DNA of 9,395 bases, from positions 1 through 9,395 of the forward strand of contig JARLFX010000100.1 of assembly GCA_031296355.1 (NCBI GenBank). The letters are read 5' to 3'. Both the position numbers and the translations under genes were made by a program. This document shows positions 1 through 8,214 of this stretch, piece by piece. The notes under the pieces are model-generated. The model did not search any database. It was given only the letters and a program-made list of their open reading frames with translations, and had not been told where the DNA came from. This DNA is from Acidobacteriaceae bacterium (GTDB lineage Bacteria > Acidobacteriota > Terriglobia > Terriglobales > Acidobacteriaceae). Numbering within the stretch: position 1 is the stretch's first letter; each line of letters begins with the position of its first letter.

Positions 1-392
1 AGGGTGCTCTCAGGCGAGGGCAGAGGAAATGTGCGTTCGGCGGTTCTTTCCGTGCCCTTCATGTCGCTTACCGTAAGAGCATCATTCGCCTTGCTTGGGG
101 TGAATATGGTCAGAGTATCGGACCAGGTGGTGGTATCGTGCCGGGTTGCGGAGTTCAGACGACCGTCTTTACCGATTGCATACTCAAAGGCGCGCGTGTT
201 CCCTTGCCCATCCCCCGTGTATTCGACCCGGCTGCGAACCCTGACGCCGTCTTTGACTGTGTCAACGGTGTAAGTGGTCGTGGCTGCGGTTTTTCCCCAG
301 CGATTGAGCAGGAAGGCGTTTTTATCGGCGGCGTGCGCCGCGACGCTGGTGGAGAGAAGCGCGAGACAAAGTAGGACAGGGCGAATCTGCAA
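1..392 (-). CDS. Secreted protein of unknown function, partial (3' end beyond left edge)
   Basis: An open frame runs leftward from a TTG codon at 392-390 to the window edge without a stop, about 130 codons. The TTG is chosen because AGGAGA (399-404) sits 6 bases upstream and because translation from it gives a textbook Sec signal peptide: Arg-4, a hydrophobic stretch PVLLCLALLSTSVA, then AHA/AHAA as the likely cleavage site near residues 21-22. The mature part is polar and rich in Thr, Asp and Arg, with alternating patterns such as RVRSRVEYTGDG and DTLTIF that suggest beta strands. The protein is therefore probably exported to the periplasm or outside. I do not recognise the family, and no catalytic motif is visible in the part present. 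The gene is divergent from recG with about 220 bases between the two starts. The frame is well supported; the function is unknown. Confidence 0.8.
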   Translation of the reverse strand, partial: MQIRPVLLCLALLSTSVAAHAADKNAFLLNRWGKTAATTTYTVDTVKDGVRVRSRVEYTGDGQGNTRAFEYAIGKDGRLNSATRHDTTTWSDTLTIFTPSKANDALTVSDMKGTERTAERTFPLPSPEST

Positions 393-398
393 GGGGTG

Positions 399-404
399 TC
401 TCCT
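399..404 (-). promoter_or_regulatory. Shine-Dalgarno for the TTG-started secreted protein
   Basis: Read on the minus strand this is AGGAGA, followed by six bases (CACCCC) and then TTG at 392. It decides the non-ATG start, because there is no ATG between it and the signal peptide. Confidence 0.7.
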
Positions 405-455
405 GAGATGAAAAATTGAACAGGTCAATCAGGCTGACCATGATAGCTCAGCGTT

Positions 456-484
456 TTGACAGACGGCAATACAGCGGATGGGAT
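456..484 (+). promoter_or_regulatory. Weak candidate sigma-70 promoter upstream of recG
   Basis: A perfect -35 hexamer TTGACA (456-461) is followed 17 bases later by TGGGAT (479-484), which matches only three positions of TATAAT. GATAGA (482-487) is an alternative -10 with a longer spacer. It would give a recG leader of roughly 120 bases containing the dispersed repeat at 519-546. The -35 is clear; the promoter call is tentative. Confidence 0.3.
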
Positions 485-518
485 AGACCAGTAAGAATAG
501 TGGCGCAATGAGCCTTTG

Positions 519-546
519 AGATCCTTCGCTGCGCTCAGAATGACAA
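519..546 (+). repeat. Dispersed short repeat, copy 1 (AGATCC...AATGACAA family)
   Basis: The 28-base segment begins AGATCC, has a core TTCGCTGCGCTCAG and ends AATGACAA. A related 30-base copy lies at 8327-8356 with the same ends and a similar core. Translated, this family gives the well-known spurious peptides SFAALRMT (plus) and CHSERSE (minus), which recur in many misannotated N-termini. Here it lies just upstream of recG, so starts at 516 (TTG) or 540 (ATG) would place repeat-derived residues in RecG and are unlikely. Confidence 0.7.
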
Positions 547-611
547 CTCAAAATCAAAGCAAAATCGACGAGCGTAGAGTTGCACACGGGGCGCTGATAG
601 CATCTCTGGAG

Positions 612-2975
<2,364 letters not shown>

Positions 2976-3020
2976 GGATTACTTCTTCCTTGGGAATTTA
3001 TGGCAGAGATAAATTTGCGC

Positions 3021-3049
3021 GCGTCGCGCGGCCGTCGCTGACGCGACGC
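3021..3049. repeat. Perfect 8-bp inverted repeat downstream of recG
   Basis: GCGTCGCG at 3021-3028 pairs with CGCGACGC at 3042-3049 across a 13-base loop. It is GC-rich and lies about 45 bases after the recG stop. There is no T tract on either side, so it may be a repeat element or a transcript-end stabiliser rather than an intrinsic terminator. Confidence 0.5.
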
Positions 3050-3078
3050 TATCCCACCCTAACGACGATGAAGCCGTC

Positions 3079-3162
3079 GTGAGGATGGGGCACCCAGTTC
3101 ATGGGTGAGATGAAACTGTGGCGAAGATGGGGCACCCGGATTTATAGGTGGCTTGAACTACG
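3079..3162 (+). repeat. Imperfect tandem repeat, two units of about 42 bp
   Basis: The 12-mer GATGGGGCACCC occurs at 3084-3095 and again at 3126-3137, an offset of exactly 42. Flanking bases also align: GTGAG against GCGAA to the left, then GGGTG against AGGTG and GAAACT against TGAACT to the right. The first unit also contains a CACCCA/TGGGTG hairpin, which the second retains only partly. Confidence 0.6.
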
Positions 3163-3164
3163 GC

Positions 3165-3536
3165 TTAGGCGCGGGCGGGTTGGGCCATGAGTTGCCAGTG
3201 GGGCGTGATCTCGTGCAGGAAGGTGATCTCCAGGCGAATCTGTAGAATCTGGCTGAGTTCGGAGGTGTGCATGAAGCGGCCACAGGTGCAGAGGTCTGAC
3301 AAGGCGCGGTGGCCGGAACGGGTCATCTGGATGCCAACGACGAGGAGCGCGGCGTAGAGCTCGAAGACGCCGCGCAACTCTATCTCCATCTGGAGGCCGA
3401 GGGTCATCTCAGAGAGGTCGCGGCGGTCCAGCACCCAACCGCCGCAGTGGACGATGGCATCGACGGCGGCGGGGAGAAGGTCTTCCCTGTCCTGATAGCT
3501 GTAGGCCTGAATGATCTGGAGATCGCGCGCGTGCAT
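3165..3536 (-). CDS. Small conserved-looking protein of unknown function, possibly ACT-like
   Basis: The product is 123 residues from ATG 3536 to TAA at 3165-3167. The frame stays open further upstream, but there it overlaps acpS in antisense. The start chosen has GAGGGGG (3541-3547) at good spacing. No named family is recognised. The order of likely elements is strand (DLQIIQAYS), helix (REDLLPAAVDAIVHCGG), strand (WVLDRRDLS), strand (GLQMEIELRG), helix (VFELYAALLVVG), strand (IQMTRS). That is the beta-alpha-beta-beta-alpha-beta order of ACT and similar ferredoxin-like small-molecule-binding domains; this is inference from pattern only. A tail of about 45 residues with CTC and TSELSQILQIRLEITFLHE follows. 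There is no signal peptide or membrane segment, so it is probably cytoplasmic. It is convergent with recG and divergent from acpS, with 145 bases between the two starts. Confidence 0.7.
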   Translation of the reverse strand: MHARDLQIIQAYSYQDREDLLPAAVDAIVHCGGWVLDRRDLSEMTLGLQMEIELRGVFELYAALLVVGIQMTRSGHRALSDLCTCGRFMHTSELSQILQIRLEITFLHEITPHWQLMAQPARA

Positions 3537-3540
3537 AAGG

Positions 3541-3547
3541 CCCCCTC
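3541..3547 (-). promoter_or_regulatory. Shine-Dalgarno fixing the start of the small ACT-like gene
   Basis: On the minus strand this reads GAGGGGG, followed by CCTT and ATG 3536; the GAGG core is seven bases from the start. It supports trimming the long open frame to 123 residues. Confidence 0.6.
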
Positions 3548-3681
3548 GCTGTTGACTGCGGGCTGGTACCCCCCTTTCATCGGCTGGATGGAGGGCGGGA
3601 CAGGAGCGGAGGAGAGGGATTGCGGGTACGGGGGTCACGTGCCTAAGGTGCGGAGGGACCAAAAGGGTTATCCTGAGTGCC

Positions 3682-4062
3682 ATGCTTGTGGGTACGGGAA
3701 CGGACATCATCGAGATTGAGCGCATCCGCCAGAGTATCGAGCGGTATGGGTCGCGGTTTATAGAGCGCATCTTTACGCCGGGCGAGATCGCGTATTGCGA
3801 GCGCAAGAAGAACGCGGCGGAGAGCTATGCGGGGCGGTTCGCGGCCAAGGAAGCGGCAGCCAAGGCGCTGGGCACGGGAATTGCGCGCGGCGTGACCTGG
3901 CGGGAGATCGAGGTGGTGCGAAAGCCGGGGGAACGGCCGACGATCCATCTGTCGGGGAGGGCCGCGGTGCGTGCGGCGATGATGGGGGCGGTGGCGGCTT
4001 CGCTCTCGATCACGCATAGCCGCGAACTGGCGCTGGCGACGGTACTGCTTGAATCTGCATGA
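3682..4062 (+). CDS. acpS: Holo-[acyl-carrier-protein] synthase
   Basis: AcpS transfers 4'-phosphopantetheine from coenzyme A to the conserved serine of acyl carrier protein, activating it for fatty acid synthesis in the cytoplasm. The 126-residue product has the normal AcpS length. It starts with MLVGTGTDIIEIERI, where Asp-8 is the expected magnesium ligand. RIFTPGEIAYC and AGRFAAKEAAAKALGTG follow, with Glu-57 and Lys-61 at the family's metal and catalytic positions. Later come GVTWREIEVV and SLSITHSRELALATVLLE, matching the C-terminal SISHT-type strand. All key residues are present, so it should be active. ATG 3682 gives the canonical N-terminus, but its ribosome site is weak (a GAG at 3675). 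The MCE gene lies 140 bases downstream on the same strand; co-transcription is possible but the gap is structured. Confidence 0.95.
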   Translation: MLVGTGTDIIEIERIRQSIERYGSRFIERIFTPGEIAYCERKKNAAESYAGRFAAKEAAAKALGTGIARGVTWREIEVVRKPGERPTIHLSGRAAVRAAMMGAVAASLSITHSRELALATVLLESA

Positions 4063-4064
4063 CT

Positions 4065-4115
4065 TTTGCTCAAACCTTCGGCACATTGGAAGCATCCAAT
4101 AAGAGCAAAGGTTTG
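4065..4115. repeat. Nested and competing inverted repeats between acpS and the MCE gene
   Basis: CAAACCTT (4071-4078) is the exact reverse complement of AAGGTTTG (4108-4115). Inside this outer stem is a perfect hairpin, ATTGGA (4085-4090), loop AGCA, TCCAAT (4095-4100). A second outer pairing, TTTGCTC (4065-4071) with GAGCAAA (4103-4109), overlaps the first on both arms and cannot form at the same time. There is no T tract, so it is not an obvious intrinsic terminator. It starts right after the acpS stop. Possible roles are a transcript-stabilising or switching RNA structure or a palindromic protein site; the role is unknown. Confidence 0.55.
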
Positions 4116-4192
4116 AAAGCATGATGATATTCTGGCGATGAGCCCAAGAGCCTCACATGGACCCCGTAGTCGTTGCAGCCTTTGCGTTATTC

Positions 4193-4197
4193 GAGGA
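4193..4197 (+). promoter_or_regulatory. Shine-Dalgarno fixing the MCE gene start
   Basis: GAGGA lies five bases before ATG 4203. This favours 4203 over the in-frame TTG at 4173, which would add ten residues without a comparable ribosome site. Confidence 0.6.
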
Positions 4198-4202
4198 TAG
4201 CC

Positions 4203-5285
4203 ATGCCCAGTCAGAAAGAAGTTCGTTGGTCACAACTTAAGGTCGGTCTGCTGGTGAGCGTGGCGGTTGCGGCTCTGATTGCGCTCGTATTCCTGATGAC
4301 GGGCTCGGTGGGCGGATTGTTTACACCGAAGATGAAGGTGCGCTCGTACTTTGAGAACGCCGCAGGGCTGAAAGTGGGAGCGCCGGTTTCGCTGGAAGGC
4401 GTAACGGTGGGCACGGTGACGGCTATCCGGGTGTCTAACGCGCCGGACCGCCGGCTGACGCCGGTGGAAGTGACCATGAAGATCAGTGGACGGTTCGCGC
4501 AGAACCTGCACAAGGATTCAAAGGCATCGCTCTCGACCATCGGCGTGCTGGGCGATACGGTGGTGGACATCAACAGCCAGTTTTCCAGCGGACCGCCGTT
4601 GAAGTCTGGCGATGAGCTGACGACGATGGAAACGCCGAATATCACGGACGTGATCAAGTCGAGCCAGGGAACGATCGAGCAACTCAACGTGATTCTGGCC
4701 AAGGCCAATGCGCTGCTGGACAACATCACCAGCGGTAACGGCTCTATCGGCAAGCTGGTGGCGAGCGACGAATTTTACCAGAAGGCGTACGCTGCGATGG
4801 GCGATCTGCAGCAGGTGGCGCGCAACATGAACAGCGGCAACGGCACGGTGGGCAAGCTGATGACGGATGACTCGCTGTACAACCATTTGAACGAAACGGC
4901 GACGCATCTGCAGCACATCTCGGAACAGATTGACAACGGGAAAGGGACTGCCGGCAAGATGGTGAATGACCCTACGCTCTATAACAATCTGAACCAGACG
5001 CTGGCGCACGCGAATTCGCTGCTGGCGGATGTGGATGCAGGCAAGGGCGGGCTGGGTGTGATGATGAAAGACCCGAAGTTTGCAGAGCAGTTGAGGAATA
5101 CACTGAGCCGGGTGGATGACCTGGTGACGAAGATCGACCAGGGACAGGGCACGCTGGGCAAGCTGGCGACGGACGACAAGGCGTACAACGATCTGGATAA
5201 GCTGCTGGTGAGCAGCGAGTTGCTGGTAAGCACGATTCGCAGCGACCCGAAGAAGTATCTGACCATCCACATGAAGATTTTTTAG
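4203..5285 (+). CDS. MlaD-like MCE-domain protein with C-terminal 34-residue repeats
   Basis: The product is 360 residues. MCE (MlaD) proteins are membrane-anchored, substrate-binding parts of envelope lipid transporters that work with a MlaE permease and MlaF ATPase. One N-terminal membrane helix (about 14-32, VGLLVSVAVAALIALVFLM) follows a short charged cytoplasmic start, so the rest should be periplasmic. The MCE domain covers roughly 44-125: KVRSYFENAAGLKVGAPVSL, EGVTVGTVTAI, then the strand region ending LGDTVVDI. A helical linker (TEDVIKSS-like stretch, then IEQLNVILAKANALLDNI) leads into five repeats at 177-346. Each is exactly 34 residues, of the form xGxGtxGkLxxDxxlYxxLnxtxxxlxxixxxi. 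No permease or ATPase gene is in the window; the upstream neighbour is acpS. The family call is firm; the substrate is unknown, and whether this is a true MlaD orthologue cannot be told. Confidence 0.9.
   Translation: MPSQKEVRWSQLKVGLLVSVAVAALIALVFLMTGSVGGLFTPKMKVRSYFENAAGLKVGAPVSLEGVTVGTVTAIRVSNAPDRRLTPVEVTMKISGRFAQNLHKDSKASLSTIGVLGDTVVDINSQFSSGPPLKSGDELTTMETPNITDVIKSSQGTIEQLNVILAKANALLDNITSGNGSIGKLVASDEFYQKAYAAMGDLQQVARNMNSGNGTVGKLMTDDSLYNHLNETATHLQHISEQIDNGKGTAGKMVNDPTLYNNLNQTLAHANSLLADVDAGKGGLGVMMKDPKFAEQLRNTLSRVDDLVTKIDQGQGTLGKLATDDKAYNDLDKLLVSSELLVSTIRSDPKKYLTIHMKIF
4731..5240 (+). repeat. Five tandem 102-bp coding repeats in the MCE gene
   Basis: Units begin at 4731, 4833, 4935, 5037 and 5139, each 102 bases (34 codons) with no indel. 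They open with SGNGSIGKL, SGNGTVGKL, NGKGTAGKM, AGKGGLGVM and QGQGTLGKL. The fourth has lost the Lys of GKL and the Tyr of LYxxL. The DNA copies have diverged, so this is an old protein-level repeat, not a recent slippage array. Confidence 0.85.
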
Positions 5286-5302
5286 GATGCGGAGCAGGCG
5301 GG

Positions 5303-5331
5303 ACGGCGAGGTATAGCGGCTGGTTCGCCGT
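5303..5331. repeat. 7-bp inverted repeat after the MCE gene
   Basis: ACGGCGA (5303-5309) pairs with TCGCCGT (5325-5331) over a 15-base loop, 18 bases after the stop codon. No T tract follows. It may mark the transcript end but is not a standard terminator. Confidence 0.35.
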
Positions 5332-5415
5332 AACTGACTGGAACGGCAATGGCTGGCGTTTTGGGCTCCCAGAAAAACCTCTTCCCCAAAAGTGGCACAA
5401 ACGCGCGTCAGCTTT

Positions 5416-5421
5416 TACAAT
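5416..5421 (+). promoter_or_regulatory. Candidate -10 element for the first propeller lipoprotein
   Basis: TACAAT matches TATAAT at five of six positions and lies in an AT-richer patch about 90 bases before ATG 5509. No good -35 is found at the usual spacing (TGGCAC at 5393-5398 is poor). The leader would be about 80 bases. Confidence 0.3.
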
Positions 5422-5498
5422 CAATGCAGGTTCTTAACCCTAAAGATTTCTCGTTGCGGAGCGCAGCCTGACCGGGACGTTCCTGCAACCCAGGACAA

Positions 5499-5503
5499 AA
5501 GGA
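5499..5503 (+). promoter_or_regulatory. Shine-Dalgarno fixing the first propeller start
   Basis: AAGGA lies five bases before ATG 5509. The second propeller gene has the same AAGGA-N5-ATGAAGTT layout, so this decides the start against the longer upstream frame. Confidence 0.65.
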
Positions 5504-5508
5504 AGCAC

Positions 5509-6759
5509 ATGAAGTTTCGTAATCTTGGCCGGAAAGTAGCGGCCCTAGTATCCACGCTCGCATTGGGAGCCGGACTGTCTTCCTGCGGCAGCGGCACCAT
5601 TGGCTACCTTTATGTACTAGGAACATTGACGAACTCCGGCACCTTCGGACAAGTCAGCGGCTTCAAAATCGACGACCGGACCGGCAACCTGACCAACATG
5701 GTCAATTCGCCGTACACCACGGGCGGGACCAATCCGGGCAATGCCGTGATCTTCCCCGGCGGTCGCTTCCTGTTTGTGCTGAACAAGGGTACCTCGACGC
5801 CGGGCACCACGAATGCCTGCCCGGTGAACACCGGCGGCTCAGTCTCCGAGTTTCTGGTTGGCGGCGACGGCGTGCTGACGTTCCAGGCCACGTATTACAC
5901 CCAAGGCTACAATCCGCAATGGCTCGCCACGGATTCCTCGGGACGCTATCTGTATGTTCTGGACCAGATGAACAGAAGCTGTGAGCAGGCAGCGCCAGGA
6001 GCTTCGATTCCCGGCGGCATCACGATTTTCGGCCTCGCGTCGGATACCGGACGTCTGACGGTACAGCGGAACAATGGTCTGGGCGGCACCAACCCACCGT
6101 CCTACTTTGCTGTGGGCTATAAGCCGACCATGCTGCGCGTGGTTGGCAGCTATGTGTACACGCTGGACACCGCAGATCAGAGCATCTTCATCTATAGCGC
6201 GCTCTCTGCCGGACAGCTGGTAACGGCGGCGAGCAGCACGACGGGCACGCTGGGCGTGAACATCACATTCATTGGCAGCAGCACATCCGGCAGCTATATC
6301 TACCTGACGGACGCCGGCACGAACCAGCTTTACACGTACACGGTAAGCGCGAGCGGCGCACTGGCCGCCCTGCCGAACGGCGTGGTGCAGATGCCTGCGC
6401 TTACATCGAACCCGGTATGGACGCTGGCGTCGCAGAATGGCAAGTTCCTGTACGTTTTGAACCAGGGCAGCAACACCAACCCTAACAATGTGGCCAGCAC
6501 AATCACTGCCTATACGATTACGAGCAATGGCGTACTACAGCTCATTCCGGACAGCCCGTACCCAAGCGGTTCAGGCCCGGTGTGCATGGTGCAAGACCCC
6601 TCGAACCAGTGGATCTACGTCTCGAACCACAATGACAGCACGGTGACGGGCTATTACTTCAATCCCAGCACCGGGCAGCTTTCCTCGCTCTCACGCACCA
6701 CGGTCTTCCCTGTTTCGGGACAGCCATCGTGCCTTATGGTGAGCGGATACACGAGCTAA
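5509..6759 (+). CDS. Lactonase/YncE-like seven-bladed beta-propeller lipoprotein, paralogue 1
   Basis: The product is 416 residues. The N-terminus is a lipoprotein signal: RNLGRK, a hydrophobic core, and lipobox LSSC with Cys-26 as the predicted lipidated residue, so the mature protein should be membrane-anchored outside the cytoplasm. Seven aromatic strand motifs recur: YLYVLG, FLFVLN, YLYVLD, YVYTLD, YIYLTD, FLYVLN and WIYVSN. They are linked by segments like SGRY and TGQLSSL, as in the lactonase (PF10282-type)/YncE propellers. Some family members hydrolyse 6-phosphogluconolactone, but many exported homologues have no known activity, so lactonase function should not be assumed. Cysteines in GPVCM and QPSCL of the last blades are matched in the neighbouring paralogue. 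The open frame extends 39 codons further upstream, but that part lacks a signal peptide and ribosome site. A terminator-like hairpin follows the stop. Confidence 0.88.
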   Translation: MKFRNLGRKVAALVSTLALGAGLSSCGSGTIGYLYVLGTLTNSGTFGQVSGFKIDDRTGNLTNMVNSPYTTGGTNPGNAVIFPGGRFLFVLNKGTSTPGTTNACPVNTGGSVSEFLVGGDGVLTFQATYYTQGYNPQWLATDSSGRYLYVLDQMNRSCEQAAPGASIPGGITIFGLASDTGRLTVQRNNGLGGTNPPSYFAVGYKPTMLRVVGSYVYTLDTADQSIFIYSALSAGQLVTAASSTTGTLGVNITFIGSSTSGSYIYLTDAGTNQLYTYTVSASGALAALPNGVVQMPALTSNPVWTLASQNGKFLYVLNQGSNTNPNNVASTITAYTITSNGVLQLIPDSPYPSGSGPVCMVQDPSNQWIYVSNHNDSTVTGYYFNPSTGQLSSLSRTTVFPVSGQPSCLMVSGYTS

Positions 6760-6762
6760 GTG

Positions 6763-6797
6763 ACGTAGCGGCAATGGCCGCTTACGTTGAAATTTTT
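6763..6797 (+). terminator. Probable intrinsic terminator after the first propeller gene
   Basis: The stem ACGTAGCGGC (6763-6772), loop AATG, and GCCGCTTACGT (6777-6787) has one bulged T. It starts four bases after the stop codon. The T run (6793-6797, in AAATTTTTCTT) begins five bases after the stem, which is a little far, so termination may be partial. Confidence 0.55.
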
Positions 6798-6799
6798 CT

Positions 6800-6805
6800 T
6801 ATACT
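6800..6805 (+). promoter_or_regulatory. Candidate -10 element for the second propeller lipoprotein
   Basis: TATACT matches TATAAT at five of six positions, 41 bases before ATG 6847 and just after the T tract. TTGAAA at 6787-6792 is only seven bases away, too close to be its -35, and nothing good lies at 16-18 bases. Confidence 0.3.
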
Positions 6806-6836
6806 ACCGCGGGGTTAAATCCGCAGATGCAATACG

Positions 6837-6841
6837 AAGGA
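6837..6841 (+). promoter_or_regulatory. Shine-Dalgarno fixing the second propeller start
   Basis: AAGGA lies five bases before ATG 6847. It supports this start over the in-frame upstream TTG at 6787, which lies inside the terminator-like hairpin. Confidence 0.65.
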
Positions 6842-6846
6842 CACGC

Positions 6847-8103
6847 ATGAAGTTCTCGCAGACAGGCCGCATTATCCGGGCCGCCGCACTCTCACTGGCT
6901 GTCGGTCTTGGCATGACCGCGTGCAGTTCCGACTACACGCTCGACTACCTGTATGTCATCACTTCGAAGGCTAGCGCAGGCAGTCCGAATGGCGGCATCA
7001 GCGCCTACAAAGTGGATAACCAGTCTGGCACTCTACTACAGATGCCCGACTCGCCCTACGATTCGGGCGGTATCAACCCCGTCGCCATTGCGCTGGCGCC
7101 AAACGGCAAGGCGCTGTACGTGATCAACAACGGCGGCAACCGGGCCATTGTTGAGTTCCTGATCGGCACAGACGGCAAGATCTATCCGCAGAACAGCTAT
7201 GATCTGGGCCCGACGAGCACATCGGGTTCGCTGGCAACCGGTGCAGTGATTGACGCCACCAACCAGTACCTGCTGGTGTCATTCACCTACCAGCATGGTT
7301 TCTCTTCGACGACGCCGGGACCTGGCGGCGTTGCAGTGTTTGCAATCAACGCTGACAATTCGCTGAACTCGACGCCGATTGCCAACGGTGCGCTACCCTA
7401 CTTTGCCACCGGCAATAACCCGGTCAGCATTGGTATTTCGCCTTGCACCCTGAACCCACCCGATCCGGGCGCCTGCAAAAACAGCAGCTACGTTCCGTAT
7501 GTCTACGTGGTGGAGCAGGATCCGGCAGCTCCGCGGGTTCGCTCATTCCAGCTTTCGCTGACGACCGGGAAACTGACGCAGGTTGGCCTGGTACAGGCTG
7601 GCGTGACGCCGCGGGCCATCGCAGAAGACCCGACAAGCCGCTTCGTGTATGTGACCGACTCGACCTCGAACCAACTGATCGGCTACATCGTGCAGTCCAA
7701 CGGTTCGCTGAACCCGATGGTGAACGGACCGTTCAGCACCGGGCTCTATCCTGAGGGCATCACAATCGACCCGCGCGGCCAGTACATCTACGTGACCAAC
7801 TACAACGCCAGCACGGTGAGCGGCTATGCCATCAACGCGGCTAACGGCACGCCGACGGGTGTATTCTCCAACGGCGTAAGCACCACCGGCACGGGCCCGA
7901 ACTGCGTAACGGTTGAACCTTCGCAGGGCGTGTACCTGTACACCTCAAACTTCATCGACAACACGGTAAGCGGCATGCAGCTCGATCCGCATACTGGCGC
8001 GCTGTCGAACATCCAGAACACACCCTTCAACGCAGGCGGCAACCCAACCTGCGCTGTAGCGGTACAGGCCGGGAGCCACTCCTTCCAGGCACTGCAACCC
8101 TAA
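6847..8103 (+). CDS. Lactonase/YncE-like seven-bladed beta-propeller lipoprotein, paralogue 2
   Basis: The product is 418 residues and is a tandem paralogue of the preceding gene, sharing start context, signal type and blade pattern. Its lipobox is MTAC, with Cys-26 at the same position as in paralogue 1. Seven strand motifs are seen: YLYVIT, ALYVIN, YLLVSF, YVYVVE, FVYVTD, YIYVTN and YLYTSN. Typical propeller phrases include GGINPVAIALAPNGKALYV and DPRGQYIYVTNYN. It has an extra cysteine-bearing loop between blades 3 and 4 (SPCTLNPP...GACKNSS), and late-blade cysteines in GPNCV and NPTCA that match its neighbour. It should be an exported, lipid-anchored protein; ligand and activity are unknown. 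It is transcribed alone or by read-through from paralogue 1 and is followed by a strong terminator. The family call is firm, the role open. Confidence 0.88.
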   Translation: MKFSQTGRIIRAAALSLAVGLGMTACSSDYTLDYLYVITSKASAGSPNGGISAYKVDNQSGTLLQMPDSPYDSGGINPVAIALAPNGKALYVINNGGNRAIVEFLIGTDGKIYPQNSYDLGPTSTSGSLATGAVIDATNQYLLVSFTYQHGFSSTTPGPGGVAVFAINADNSLNSTPIANGALPYFATGNNPVSIGISPCTLNPPDPGACKNSSYVPYVYVVEQDPAAPRVRSFQLSLTTGKLTQVGLVQAGVTPRAIAEDPTSRFVYVTDSTSNQLIGYIVQSNGSLNPMVNGPFSTGLYPEGITIDPRGQYIYVTNYNASTVSGYAINAANGTPTGVFSNGVSTTGTGPNCVTVEPSQGVYLYTSNFIDNTVSGMQLDPHTGALSNIQNTPFNAGGNPTCAVAVQAGSHSFQALQP

Positions 8104-8122
8104 TCGCAGAATCCTTCTGCGG

Positions 8123-8157
8123 CAGCAAAAGCCCGCCAAATGGCGGGCTTTTTGCTG
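8123..8157. terminator. Strong intrinsic terminator, probably bidirectional
   Basis: The core stem GCCCGCC (8131-8137), loop AAAT, GGCGGGC (8142-8148) is flanked by AAAA on the left and TTTTT on the right. The outer CAGC and GCTG can extend it with one bulged T. Because A and T runs flank both sides it could stop transcription from the left (propeller gene, stop 20 bases upstream) and from the right (acyltransferase). Confidence 0.85.
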
Positions 8158-8214
8158 GAGTGCGCAATCCTCCGATTCCCTGCCTCATCCCGTAACACCT
8201 AAAACGAATACCTC

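Larger units (their letters stand above)
2976..3164. other. Intergenic region of hairpins and repeats between convergent recG and the small minus-strand gene
   Basis: No gene is visible. Three short perfect inverted repeats follow one another: GCGTCGCG/CGCGACGC (3021-3028 with 3042-3049), ACGACG/CGTCGT (3062-3067 with 3075-3080) and CACCCA/TGGGTG (3091-3096 with 3102-3107). None is followed by a T tract, so none is a classic intrinsic terminator, though they could slow convergent transcription. An imperfect tandem repeat occupies the right half. Confidence 0.6.

Noticed and set aside
3309..3719. Plus-strand frame of 136 codons opposite the small ACT-like gene
   Set aside because: It overlaps both the minus-strand gene and the acpS start, its composition is shadow-like, and the opposite frame has a better ribosome site and more protein-like hydrophobic pattern.
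3537..3806. N-terminal extension of the small minus-strand protein into acpS
   Set aside because: The extra 90 residues are antisense to the conserved start of acpS, and a good Shine-Dalgarno supports the ATG at 3536.
4731..5240. Recent satellite-type or CRISPR-like repeat array
   Set aside because: The 102-bp periodicity is coding, in frame and diverged at the DNA level, with no identical repeats or spacers.
5393..5407. TGGCAC as the -24 half of a sigma-54 promoter
   Set aside because: The -12 half is missing: the bases at the required distance are CGCG rather than TTGC.
5509..8103. Calling the propellers 6-phosphogluconolactonases or quorum-quenching lactonases
   Set aside because: The fold family is shared, but these are exported lipoproteins and no active-site evidence is visible.
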